Below the pieces are notes generated by a model that worked only from the letters and a program-made list of their open reading frames with translations, was not told the DNA's origin and made no database searches. From positions 992,001-1,056,000 of the forward strand of contig NZ_JAOQNK010000001.1 of the NCBI RefSeq assembly GCF_025961315.1: a stretch of DNA of 64,000 nucleotides, given 5' to 3'. The DNA comes from Sphingobacterium kitahiroshimense. GTDB taxonomy: Bacteria > Bacteroidota > Bacteroidia > Sphingobacteriales > Sphingobacteriaceae. The position numbers and the translations under genes were made by a program. Below are positions 27,201-37,100 of this stretch, piece after piece (position 1 is the first letter of the stretch; each line of letters opens with the position of its first letter).

Positions 27201-27239
27201 ACCCGTACCATTTTATTCGGTCTAAACTTCAACCTATAA
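24213..27239 (+). CDS. SusC/RagA family TonB-linked outer-membrane transporter
   Basis: A 1008-residue SusC-type protein: signal peptide ending SYAQAQ, a carboxypeptidase-regulatory-like domain (~32-115), a TonB box/plug (LDEVVIGYG near residue 119; [55 protein letters not shown] up to ~250) and a C-terminal 22-strand barrel ending in FGLNFNL. It imports an oligomeric nutrient captured by the SusD lipoprotein that follows 15 bp later. There is no separate N-terminal STN domain for FecR signalling, as is usual in this subtype. Confidence 0.95.
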   Translation: [1008 protein letters not shown]

Positions 27240-27254
27240 TCAGCAAAACAAATC

Positions 27255-28904
27255 ATGAAATCAAAACAATATATCCGCCTATTTACCTTAACTACATTTG
27301 CGGCAACATTAGTTGCTTGCACCGATCTTGATGTGGATATCAAATCACAGTACACTGAATTTCCAACCACGGATAAAGCGGCTGAGGCCATTTCAGCTGA
27401 CGTTTATGCCGCATACCGAAGTGCACTGGGCTACAACCATTGGATGACACAAACTTTATCATCAGACGAAGCAGTCAGTCTTGCATTGGGCACAGATTAC
27501 TATGACGGCGGTAGATTCCGCGAACTTCATGTTCACAACTGGACTCCCGACAACGCCATTCTTCCAGATGTTTGGAATGCCGCCATGTCAGGCATCAATC
27601 TATCCAATAATGTATTGGCTATTTTTGGAGATAATGAAAGCGATAAGGCTGCGCCTATGCGCGCCATGAGAGCTTATTTTTACTTTATCCTGATGGATAA
27701 TTTTGGAGGAGCACCACTGATCACAGGAAAGATTGACCAGATTCCGGATCGCTCCTCAAGAGCCGAAATCGCCAACTTCATCTCCAGCGAATTACTAGCC
27801 GTCAGAGATCGTTTACCCAAAGAAGTTTCTCCCGCCACATATGGCAAAGCAACGCGTTATATGGCCGATGCGCTACTCGCTAAACTATACCTCAATTGGT
27901 CGGTTTATACCGCTACCGATGTAGCTTCCTACACCCCCAATATGCCCAATGAAAAACTAGCACAAGTCGTTGCAATGTGTGATGATATTATTACTTCAGG
28001 TCAATTTAACCTGAGCAGCCACAAGTTCATGGAAAAATTCCGCCCCGACAATGGTCCTCAGGTCAAAGATTTCATCTTTGCCATGCCTTTCGACCGCGAA
28101 AAACAGCAAGGCATGACATATGCACGTTTTTGGATACACCGCAGCGGACAAAATCAATTTGCCAAACTGCCACAAAGTGTAGGCGGCACATTTCGGGTAT
28201 TACCTACTTTCTTAGCCAAATTCAACCTCCAAGGTGACGACAGAAATGCGGCTTACATGGGTGGACTACAGTACTATTGGTCGGACTATGCGCCAGATTT
28301 AAATCGTCCGCTATTAATCAAAACTTCTAAAAAAGGCATCGACCAGGACTACACAGGCAGTGATGCAAACGTAACGTTTGACTGGCATATGGAAACAACA
28401 AAAGATATCAAACTTCGTCCCGATGGAGGTCCGACCCTCAATGCAGGAAATGATCAAAAAGGCCGATCAATGGGTTACCGATCGGTTAAATTTTACATGG
28501 ATGTAAATGTGACAGCGGCAAACAATAGAAACCAAAGCAATGATGTACCCATCTTCCGTTATGCCGACATTTTGTTAATGAAAGCCGAAGCCATCCTCCG
28601 AGGAGCGGCACCTACAAATGGCGAAACACCGATGTCGCTGATGAATCAGATACGTACTTATGTCAATGCACCTGCTTTAACAGCCCAACCAACGTTAGCA
28701 GCGATATTGGACGAACGCGCACGAGAATTCTCAGATGAATCATGGCGAAGAAATGACCTGATCCGTTACGGAAAATTTGAAGAAGACTGGGGATTCAAAT
28801 CCTTATACAGCGCAGGATTATCCGAACGCTTTCGCCGCATATTTCCGATCCCCAGACCGATCATGGAAGTCAACACAAAATGGAAACAGAATAGCGGATA
28901 TTAA
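27255..28904 (+). CDS. SusD/RagB family nutrient-binding lipoprotein
   Basis: A 549-residue outer-membrane lipoprotein with lipobox LVAC near residue 21 and the SusD fold: an N-terminal TPR-like part with VYAAYRSALGYNHW and AAMSGINLSNNVL, and a C-terminal part with ADILLMKAEAILRG, RTYVNAPAL and LDERAREFSDESWRRNDLIRYG, the SusD signature before the final FPIPRP. It forms the lid of the SusC transporter. The ligand is unknown; the adjacent phosphatase suggests a phosphorylated compound. Confidence 0.95.
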   Translation: MKSKQYIRLFTLTTFAATLVACTDLDVDIKSQYTEFPTTDKAAEAISADVYAAYRSALGYNHWMTQTLSSDEAVSLALGTDYYDGGRFRELHVHNWTPDNAILPDVWNAAMSGINLSNNVLAIFGDNESDKAAPMRAMRAYFYFILMDNFGGAPLITGKIDQIPDRSSRAEIANFISSELLAVRDRLPKEVSPATYGKATRYMADALLAKLYLNWSVYTATDVASYTPNMPNEKLAQVVAMCDDIITSGQFNLSSHKFMEKFRPDNGPQVKDFIFAMPFDREKQQGMTYARFWIHRSGQNQFAKLPQSVGGTFRVLPTFLAKFNLQGDDRNAAYMGGLQYYWSDYAPDLNRPLLIKTSKKGIDQDYTGSDANVTFDWHMETTKDIKLRPDGGPTLNAGNDQKGRSMGYRSVKFYMDVNVTAANNRNQSNDVPIFRYADILLMKAEAILRGAAPTNGETPMSLMNQIRTYVNAPALTAQPTLAAILDERAREFSDESWRRNDLIRYGKFEEDWGFKSLYSAGLSERFRRIFPIPRPIMEVNTKWKQNSGY

Positions 28905-28916
28905 GCACAGTTGAGT

Positions 28917-29924
28917 ATGAAAAGAAGAGAATTTGTAAAAAGTACATTAGGAACAGCTGTGGCTTCGGGGCTTTCTGCCGGACCTTTAGCGACTTTAGCC
29001 ATTGGCGCAAATCGAAGAATAGAAAGTGAAGATATCAACAGCCGATCTTCACTAAAGGACGAGTACGAGCTGCATTTTTTAGCGATCGGTGACTGGGGGC
29101 GTAATGGTGCCGATCATCAAGTCCAGGTGGCACAGCAGATGGGGAAATGGGCGACCGAGCATCCAAATGATTTTATTATCTCAACAGGTGATAATTTTTA
29201 CCCATCAGGAGTTGTCAGCGAACACGACCCCTTATGGCATTATTCATTTGAAAATATTTACACCGATTTCGCCTTACAGTGGGACTGGTATCCCATATTG
29301 GGCAACCATGATTACAAATCCGATCCCGATGCCCAAGTACGCTATAGCAACATCAGCCGTCGATGGAAGATGCCAGCACGCTATTACAGCAAAACATTTA
29401 AAATTAAGGATAACGATGAAGTCCTGATCGCTTTTATAGATACAAATCCCTTAATACCAGAATTCTATCAGAATAGCGAATATGGGCCACATGTCGCGGG
29501 GCAGCAACCAGAAAAACAACTGCAGTGGTTAGACCATCTACTTCAATCTTCTAAAGCAAAATGGAAGATCGTCGTTGGTCATCATCCGCTCTATACAGCA
29601 GGCCCCCGCACAGAAAATTATGACACATTAGCCGTGAGAAAGGTCTTGAAACCCCTGTTAGAAAAACATCGTATTCCGTTGTATTTGTCTGGACATGAAC
29701 ATTCCATGCAACACTTAAAAGTACAGGACAATTGTTTTCATCAGTTCATCTCCGGAAGCGGATCTGAAGTAACCCCTGTCAAAAAAGGTTTAAGTTATAG
29801 CCAGTTTGAAGCTTCAACTTATGGGTTCATGTACTTCGCTCTAAATCAACAACAATTACAGGCGCAGTGCATCGATCACGAAGGAAAGATGATCTACAGT
29901 ACCATTATACCCTTAACCCCATAG
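28917..29924 (+). CDS. Exported purple acid phosphatase-like metallophosphoesterase
   Basis: About 335 residues from the ATG at 28917, 12 bp after the SusD stop. The N-terminus MKRREFVKSTLG resembles a Tat or long signal sequence. The calcineurin-like metal motifs are complete and in order: GDWGRNG (~58), GDNFYPSG (~92), GNHDYKS (~138), GHHPLYTAG (~224) and SGHEHSMQH (~264), matching the tartrate-resistant (type 5) acid phosphatase group. It should release phosphate from an organic ester outside the cytoplasm. Its place in the SusCD operon suggests it dephosphorylates the imported substrate. Confidence 0.9.
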   Translation: MKRREFVKSTLGTAVASGLSAGPLATLAIGANRRIESEDINSRSSLKDEYELHFLAIGDWGRNGADHQVQVAQQMGKWATEHPNDFIISTGDNFYPSGVVSEHDPLWHYSFENIYTDFALQWDWYPILGNHDYKSDPDAQVRYSNISRRWKMPARYYSKTFKIKDNDEVLIAFIDTNPLIPEFYQNSEYGPHVAGQQPEKQLQWLDHLLQSSKAKWKIVVGHHPLYTAGPRTENYDTLAVRKVLKPLLEKHRIPLYLSGHEHSMQHLKVQDNCFHQFISGSGSEVTPVKKGLSYSQFEASTYGFMYFALNQQQLQAQCIDHEGKMIYSTIIPLTP

Positions 29925-29937
29925 GTATATCAAAATA

Positions 29938-29970
29938 AAACTCCCGAGGTACTGCATCCCTCGGGAGTTT
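29938..29970. terminator. Bidirectional terminator between the two convergent TonB loci
   Basis: AAACTCCCGAGG (29938-29949) pairs with CCTCGGGAGTTT (29959-29970). It lies 14 bp after the phosphatase stop and 100 bp before the end of the convergent cytochrome c peroxidase gene. Confidence 0.9.
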
Positions 29971-30069
29971 ATCTATGAGCTCACATTTAAATTTCAACAT
30001 GGACAAGTACTTATCGTATTTAGGTATAGCCACATACGGTATTTATGCAAAATAAACAAAATGCCCTTC

Positions 30070-31215
30070 CTATTCCGGAAAATCAGGCATCGCTATCCGA
30101 CGTTGTGTCGGGTTACTCAAAGCCTGCAAGAATGCGAGTACCGCATCTACTTCTGCTTTAGAAAGATTAAGTTTCTTTAATAACGGTGAATGAATCGGTC
30201 TTGTCTTTTCATCCACCTGCACCCTACGCTGTATAGGAGCCGGATTACCCAGATTATATAGTTCTACCACATCCCTAAGCGTGGGAAAGTTTCCGTGATG
30301 CATCCAAGGTCCGGTCAAACCCACATTACGCAATGAAGGTGTCCGAAATGCCCCAATATCTTTCTGGTCGCCTGTTAAATGGTAATGTCCAAAGTCCTCC
30401 TGCTTCGTTCCATATAAAGTCTGCCCATCGTTATGAAACAGATTATCCGAAAATAATGGCGTATTATGGCAATTAATACAACGTGCTTTTGTTCTAAAAA
30501 GATGAAGTCCTTCTAACTCCTGATCATTAATTGCATCGGACCGACCCGAAACAAAACGGTCAAACTTAGTAGGATAACTCACGATACTACGCTCGTAAGT
30601 TGCTATTGCTTGTTGGATGCGCAATAAATTCACCTGATCATCTCCAAAAGCACTTTTAAAATAAGGACCATACCCCTTGATTATGCGAACATGTGCCACC
30701 ATCGTATCCAAAGACGTATTCATCTCCACATGATCCTGAACCGGCAACAAAACCTGGTCTTCCAAAGTTTTAGCTCTTCCATCCCACATAAAGCTCTTGT
30801 AATAACCCACATTATAGAGCGTCATGGCATTGCGTTTCCCCTCTTTTCGACCATGACCATGCGCCAAACTCTTACCGTCGCCAAAACCGAGCTGCGCATC
30901 GTGGCAACTCGCACACGAAAGTTGCTTCGATGCCGATAATCGCGCATCAAAGAACAGGAGTTTCCCAAGTGAGGCCTTTTCTTTACTAAAAGGATTTGAC
31001 GCCGGATATGCAACAGCTGGCAAAATACCGATATCAACAAATCCCTGCTGAACAGAAGCATCCAAATGCGGTTCAGGCCACTGCCCAACATCACCACTGC
31101 TATAGCGGCGACGAAGATCAGCCAGAGGTAAAACGGTATCCACCTGATCCACAAAAGCACTGATCAGCATCGGTAAACAAACTGTTAATGCTATCAAAAA
31201 CTTATTTCTCTTCAT
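30070..31215 (-). CDS. Di-haem cytochrome c peroxidase (MauG/CcpA family)
   Basis: About 381 residues from the ATG at 31215, nine bases into a longer TTG frame. An N-terminal signal segment is followed by two haem motifs, CASCH near residue ~100 and CINCH near ~245, and the family patterns LGKLLFFDARLS and PTKFDRF. It would reduce peroxide in the periplasm or oxidise a substrate in the manner of MauG. It is the last gene of the operon with a TonB receptor, DUF4876 and DUF6850 proteins, 20 bp after the latter, which hints at redox chemistry on an imported metal or siderophore. Confidence 0.9.
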   Translation of the reverse strand: MKRNKFLIALTVCLPMLISAFVDQVDTVLPLADLRRRYSSGDVGQWPEPHLDASVQQGFVDIGILPAVAYPASNPFSKEKASLGKLLFFDARLSASKQLSCASCHDAQLGFGDGKSLAHGHGRKEGKRNAMTLYNVGYYKSFMWDGRAKTLEDQVLLPVQDHVEMNTSLDTMVAHVRIIKGYGPYFKSAFGDDQVNLLRIQQAIATYERSIVSYPTKFDRFVSGRSDAINDQELEGLHLFRTKARCINCHNTPLFSDNLFHNDGQTLYGTKQEDFGHYHLTGDQKDIGAFRTPSLRNVGLTGPWMHHGNFPTLRDVVELYNLGNPAPIQRRVQVDEKTRPIHSPLLKKLNLSKAEVDAVLAFLQALSNPTQRRIAMPDFPE

Positions 31216-31235
31216 CAAAATCAACGAGCCCCTAC

Positions 31236-32780
31236 TTAAAAACCATAACTTAAACGTACACTTCCTACCTCACGAGTGCGACCCAAAGGAGCCAAATTCA
31301 CGCGATCCAGCGCACTCCCTAAATCTGCTTTTCGGTACGTATACGTACCGACCAACTTAATGAAATTACCTTTTTTAAGACGCTGCGTAAACCCTAAACG
31401 TAGCTTACCTCCCCATACATCTGCCTCATGATAGCGAATATCATGGTAAAACACATACTGGTGAAAAACATTCTCGTTAATCAAAGGAAGCGTCCACGAA
31501 GTACCCATGTTTGTTTCGGCAAAAGCAGTCACCCCAAACTCCACCTCTTGATTTCGAGTTGTAGCATAAGTCAACAATGTAGACAAGGCATAGTCCATCC
31601 GATCATAATCCAATCGAGTTTCCGTACCGCCGTCATGGCGTACCTCATGGGTATAACCGATATTTGCCTCATAAAATTGCTGCCACTTATTCTTTTTAAT
31701 CAAATACGAAAGATCTATGGTTTGACGCTCCTTTCTGTACACATAATTCTGTGCATTACCACTTTCAGTGACCCAGTCTTTACCACTATGGTTCAAGCTA
31801 TTAAAAGAAGCCAGATAGGTTTTGTTATCCCGTTTTAAATTCCACATGAGCTGATAACTCAACTGATCCAGATTAAACTTACTCAATTCATTGATCCGCG
31901 AATCATTTCTAAGTGTCTGTCGATAGTGCTGCACCTCCTGTAGGTATCCAATATTTCCGTAAAATTTACCCAGATCACCGTCCCAAGATAAATAACCCTT
32001 CGCACCATAACGCTTCATATCATTCTGGTAAAACATATTGCGCTCACTAAGCCAGTCGCTCACTTTCCAACCGTAGCCTCTCACGATGTAGTTCATATAC
32101 GGCGATTCAACAGCACTTAGCGCATATTGCTCATTACGGTAAGCTATTTCTACCCGTTCTTGACCATAACCATATTTTCCCTCTAGCCCGAGCTCCCATC
32201 CTGAGCTAATACGGGCACTGGCTCCAAGACTTCCATTGACCTGAATCGCATCGATTGTGCTCCTAGGGTCGTTGTTACTAAAATGATTGCCGACATGGTA
32301 ATCCAGCCCACCAAAGACCGAGTATTTACGATCTGCAAAATACTTCTGCCCCCTTGTCTGAATGAAGTAATTGGTTCTCTCATAATGATTATATCCATAT
32401 GAACCAAAATACCAGGGCGATGCTGGATTTTCCCGCGTTTGATGCGCAAATCTCGTGCTATCTTCCGTACTACGGTTATAAGCAAATCTTCCCCAAAGGC
32501 GAATATCTTTGATCGTTACCGCACCCTCCGAATTAAAATTGATATTTTTTATTTTCTGCGCATCCTGAGCGGTGCGATATTCACCACTTACCTGACTATA
32601 CCCCATTTGAATAAGGCTGTATCGAGGTTCCACAGACTTCTCCAACCACATGGGGTTATCCACGGTATACGCACGTATACGACGTGCTATGGTATCCTGC
32701 TCGACAGCATGTTGCGCATATACAGGAAGATAAGTCCCCCAGACACAAAATAACAGTCCTACTATATATAATTTCTTCAT
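31236..32780 (-). CDS. Outer-membrane beta-barrel protein (DUF6850-like)
   Basis: A 514-residue protein with a signal peptide ending LPVYAQ and extensive amphipathic beta strands rich in Tyr and Arg (GSYGYNHYERTNYFIQTRGQ, NKTYLASFNSLNHSG), ending in the aromatic barrel terminus VRLSYGF. From memory it resembles the DUF6850 family that travels with DUF4876 and TonB receptors in Bacteroidota. It is likely a second outer-membrane component of the locus; its substrate is unknown. Confidence 0.7.
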   Translation of the reverse strand: MKKLYIVGLLFCVWGTYLPVYAQHAVEQDTIARRIRAYTVDNPMWLEKSVEPRYSLIQMGYSQVSGEYRTAQDAQKIKNINFNSEGAVTIKDIRLWGRFAYNRSTEDSTRFAHQTRENPASPWYFGSYGYNHYERTNYFIQTRGQKYFADRKYSVFGGLDYHVGNHFSNNDPRSTIDAIQVNGSLGASARISSGWELGLEGKYGYGQERVEIAYRNEQYALSAVESPYMNYIVRGYGWKVSDWLSERNMFYQNDMKRYGAKGYLSWDGDLGKFYGNIGYLQEVQHYRQTLRNDSRINELSKFNLDQLSYQLMWNLKRDNKTYLASFNSLNHSGKDWVTESGNAQNYVYRKERQTIDLSYLIKKNKWQQFYEANIGYTHEVRHDGGTETRLDYDRMDYALSTLLTYATTRNQEVEFGVTAFAETNMGTSWTLPLINENVFHQYVFYHDIRYHEADVWGGKLRLGFTQRLKKGNFIKLVGTYTYRKADLGSALDRVNLAPLGRTREVGSVRLSYGF

Positions 32781-32812
32781 TGAATCGTATTATTTGTAAT
32801 CAAGCCCCTAAA

Positions 32813-34156
32813 CTAGTCTGCAAATCCCTTCGGGTTAGCTTTAATGGACACAAAATCATCCTTAGAATTATTTGAATCCTGCAGCACCCGCCTGCCATTA
32901 ACCAGCTCTTTTGTTTTCCGAATCACAGCATACGAAGATCGCGCCCCACCGTCAACAGCCGTCCATCCCGCATCATTTTGAGCAGAAAACTTTTTTGGAT
33001 ATTGTGTTGAAGTAGAAGACTGAAGCTCAACAGCATCCAGTATAAGATCAATCGGTACCTGAATATAAGTCCCCGAGGTATTGACACGTCCATCAGCAAA
33101 AGGCAATCCATAGCCCTTCCACTTCTTTTCATTCCATACCTTATCTTCACGAAAGATAAACCAGCTCTGTTGCGCTGCCTGATTCATAATCAGATCTAAC
33201 CCACTACCCCGGCGCAGCACCTCAACATTCGGAACATTCGGATTATCAACATCCGATGCCAATGGTCTTGACGTTCCGATATAAGGAGCATAATAAGCTT
33301 CAAAGTCAGCGTTGCTCAGATCTACCGTTAAACTCGGATCCTGAACAGCAATCACTTTGCCATCAGCTCCTTCATAAGGAGCCTTATGATTGGTCGCTGT
33401 AGCCGCGATCACCATACTTTCACCAGGTGCAATCGGATAATCCCGACCTTTACCAGGTAATCGCAGGATCGTTTGCGCATAAACGTAATCGGCATTTGCC
33501 TTCATGTCTGGAGGCATTTCATAAGATTTACTCCAATCGTATTGTTTACTATTCGCTTGGTAAGCGTACAGCGCATTGTTACTATTTGCTCCATAGGCTT
33601 CGGCAATACATAAACTATCGACATATTGAACCTGATTTGAATTGTTAAAGATCTCAATAAATTGATCTCTAAAACTCGCACCCAAGGTCGCATGCGAACC
33701 CGCATAATAGATCTGTTTGATCACCAATCCATTTGGATTAGAATTGCCACTTACCAATGACAGATCCCAATGATTTTCAACTTCTCTACCGACCATTATT
33801 TCCTTTATTTCGGAACTAAAAGTTACGTCAAAGTCTTCTTTCCGGTTCAACAATTGATTGAATAGATCGACCTTAAAACTGGTCACAGCTTGGATTCTAT
33901 ACGTATTTGGCGCAAGATCCGGAAAGGAAATATGTCCATCCTGCCCAGTCTTAGCACTATAGATCAATTTTCCCTTTAACGAATAGATATTCACCGTGAT
34001 GGTGTCTACAGGTAATTTTTCTTGATATTCCTGACTTGCATAAGTAACATCTGCCGTGATATCCACCGGCCCATTATTTGGCGTCAGCTCCTTTTGACAG
34101 CTGCTGAATGAACCCGTACAGATAAACAGCAATATTAAATATTTTTGTAATTTCAT
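32813..34156 (-). CDS. DUF4876-like outer-membrane lipoprotein
   Basis: About 447 residues. The ATG at 34156 (MKLQKYLILLFI) opens a lipoprotein signal with lipobox FSSC; a longer upstream frame overlaps the TonB receptor and is not credible. The N-terminal part is a carboxypeptidase-regulatory or Ig-like domain (GQDGHISFPDLAPNTYRIQA). The rest matches DUF4876 features as I recall them (QFIEIFNNSNQVQYVDSLCI, an LTD-like fold). It starts 4 bp after the receptor stop and probably acts as a surface-exposed substrate-binding or accessory protein. Confidence 0.75.
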   Translation of the reverse strand: MKLQKYLILLFICTGSFSSCQKELTPNNGPVDITADVTYASQEYQEKLPVDTITVNIYSLKGKLIYSAKTGQDGHISFPDLAPNTYRIQAVTSFKVDLFNQLLNRKEDFDVTFSSEIKEIMVGREVENHWDLSLVSGNSNPNGLVIKQIYYAGSHATLGASFRDQFIEIFNNSNQVQYVDSLCIAEAYGANSNNALYAYQANSKQYDWSKSYEMPPDMKANADYVYAQTILRLPGKGRDYPIAPGESMVIAATATNHKAPYEGADGKVIAVQDPSLTVDLSNADFEAYYAPYIGTSRPLASDVDNPNVPNVEVLRRGSGLDLIMNQAAQQSWFIFREDKVWNEKKWKGYGLPFADGRVNTSGTYIQVPIDLILDAVELQSSTSTQYPKKFSAQNDAGWTAVDGGARSSYAVIRKTKELVNGRRVLQDSNNSKDDFVSIKANPKGFAD

Positions 34157-34160
34157 ATAC

Positions 34161-37100
34161 TTAAAGTTTAAGTCGTAATTGTGCACCATAACTCGGTTTA
34201 TCATTCGGAATAACCATCGTATTATCCGATCGTTTATACTGCGGACGATAATTGAAAACATTGTAAACATGAAATGTCAAGATCAAGCGTTTACTTATTT
34301 CTTTAGATAAATTGAGGTGAAAATTAGTATATACCCCCGGTTGGTTTTGGTTTCTCACTTCCTCAATAGGGATAAGTAGATGCTTATAGTCGATATTTTT
34401 TTCATCAAATTCATTAATCTCACGGTAGACACCATTTTCTGTAAAATAACCCAGCGGGATACCGTCAGTCGCTTGTGTATTGGTTCTATTCAAAATATTA
34501 AATTCGGTCGTAAAATTTAATAAGAGCTTAGCCTTTGGAATATGCGTACTCGAAGTAATTGCGGCATTACTTGTCCAAGTAGAACGCTCAAATACAGGAT
34601 ATAGACCTGTCACAGCATAATTTGGGTTATTGGTATTATTGGTGAAATTTCTAAAATTTTGAACCGGTCTATAAATTGATTTTGTGATCCCGCCACGCAG
34701 ATTAAGCGATGTCTCAATCGCCGTCCATTTTGGTGTGGATAACATGAGTTCAACACCTTGATTTTTTGTGGTTCTACCATTCACAAAAGTATAGCGGGAC
34801 AAACGATGACGTTTAGTTCCTGAAGTAACATAAGGTACCTCAGCCTCTGGATCAGGATTGTCTACATAATTTGGCAAAATGATCGGTGTATAAGACATTT
34901 CGGAGTATACATCCCGATAATTTCGTTTACTATACACATTCACCCCAGCTCTAAATCCGCGGTGCTCATAGGCTACCGAGAACTCCAACTGTTCAGAAAG
35001 TGCAGGTTTCAGCTTGCTATTGTCTGGTGTAAATTTATCAACATAGAGCAAATACACACTATTCGCCTCATCTACGGCACCATTATCTTTTACCGCAGTC
35101 TTTTGGTATAAGGGGATTTCATAGAAAACGGGACCTGGATATAACTGCGCCAATCCCGGTGCTTTACTTCCCCAACCATAAGCTAAACCAATACGCAAAT
35201 CGGGTGTAAGCTCATAATTGATATTTGTACGCGGTGAAAAGGTCACATAACCTTCAAAGAGATCCAATCGTGTACCCAACCGCACATTCAGGTTACGGTC
35301 CGCTATAGTGGTTCTAAAAACATCTTCAGCATATAGACCGATTTGATTTTGAGCATGTAGCCGTGAAAAATCATAATATCGTTCCGAGCGATTGTCTCCA
35401 TTTGCAACCGAGGTATTATTTCGCGGACGTGTCGGATCGACGATCTGCCCCCGCCCCTTGTTTTTAGAATAATTATAAGAGGATCCAAAATTAAACTGGT
35501 GCAAGATATCGCCCGTATGGAAACTACCATTCAAATCCAATCTGGCTGTAAAATCCACAGGCTTTCCCTCCAGATTGGTCACTGCCGTGTAGATACCAGA
35601 AGCATATTGTCCATTGGTGATTCCTACATCAGTTGCATCGGTATATATGATGTAGGTATTATTCATATACTGCTCTTTGTAGGTATTCTGATAGGTCTCA
35701 CTATAGCGTACATTAAAACCAATATTAGTCAAGAAACTATTGTCAATTCTATAATTGAGACGATTACCTATAGAAAAGTTATAAGCTTTATAGCGCAGTA
35801 TGGTTGCCGTAGGATCATCCGGATCACGGCGTACATTATCCAGATGACGACCATAATCTGCTGTGAAGGTATTGGTAAAAGCACGGTCCTTTCCAGCGGC
35901 AGTACTCCACATCAGATTACTCCCCACACGGTCATACGATTTTAATTTATCGCGGTTATCATTATACGAACGTGTAAAATTACCCCCAAAAGTAAAAGCG
36001 CCAAGATTTTTTGTTTTAAACCCTTTTGTCAATCCGTATACCGTGGCATTATCACGAAGTTGCATATTAAAGTTGAAAGGAGTTCCACCCGCTACCCGAT
36101 TGATAATAACAGCACCATTGGTCATATCCCCATATTTTGCGGAGGAAATACCAGCCACCACTTCCACACTCTCAATGTTGTCCGTCGCAATCTGACGTAA
36201 ATCTGTTCCTCCAAACGTGTAATCACCGGTATATCGGTCGCCACGATCAGCACTCCCCATCAATCCCGATATTCCACCGCCCACATAAGAATTACCCATT
36301 CCGCTAATCCCTGGATTAAGCGTCTGCATATTGGCATTATTAGAAAGTGCTATACCATCCATAATCAAAGCAATACCAAACGAATTATTTAATGAAAAAG
36401 GATCTTTTGTCCCCAGAGAATTTGTCCCCATCGAAGCACTGCGCAGATTAGCTTGTTGCACCTGTTGTAAAGAAGGCGCGGCAATCTTCTGTCCAGGGAC
36501 CAAACTCAACAGATCATTAAGACTGAGCGCTCCTGACTGCTCAATCACTTCGCGGTTTATATACAGCGAAGTATTACTTTCTAAATTCTGATTCGTACGC
36601 GGAGTTACTGAAATTTCCTCAAGTCCCACACTTAATAAGGGTAAGGTAACAGTCGATGCAACTGTCTGCTGTTTGTCCAGCGATAGGTTTAAGGTTGTCC
36701 CCTGCCTCCCGATCATCGAAAAACGGACTTCGGCAGATTTAAGACGGTGTGCCGGAAACTGGAATCTGAACGAACCATCTTGCTCGGTTAAAAAATATTG
36801 GTTTAGTTCTCTAAAGAATACCGAGACCAATGATAACGGTAGTCCTTCCTCATCAGTAACTTTACCCGTTAAAAGACCTACAGAACCGTTATTAATTAAA
36901 ATATTTCGTCCCGACAACTTCATCTGTAGGTAGGTCTGTTGCTCCAGACTTTGTAAAATCTGAGTCAGAGAACCACTCATCTGTAAAGAAACCTTACGAT
37001 TCAGATTGACGGTTTTTTCATCATATAGAAAAGTATAGCCCGATTGGTTTTCGATCTGCTCCAAAATAGATTTAAGCGACTGACTTTTACTTTCGACTTT

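Noticed and set aside
34157..34270. Longer N-terminus for the DUF4876-like lipoprotein
   Set aside because: It overlaps the TonB receptor and hides the lipoprotein signal that begins at 34156.
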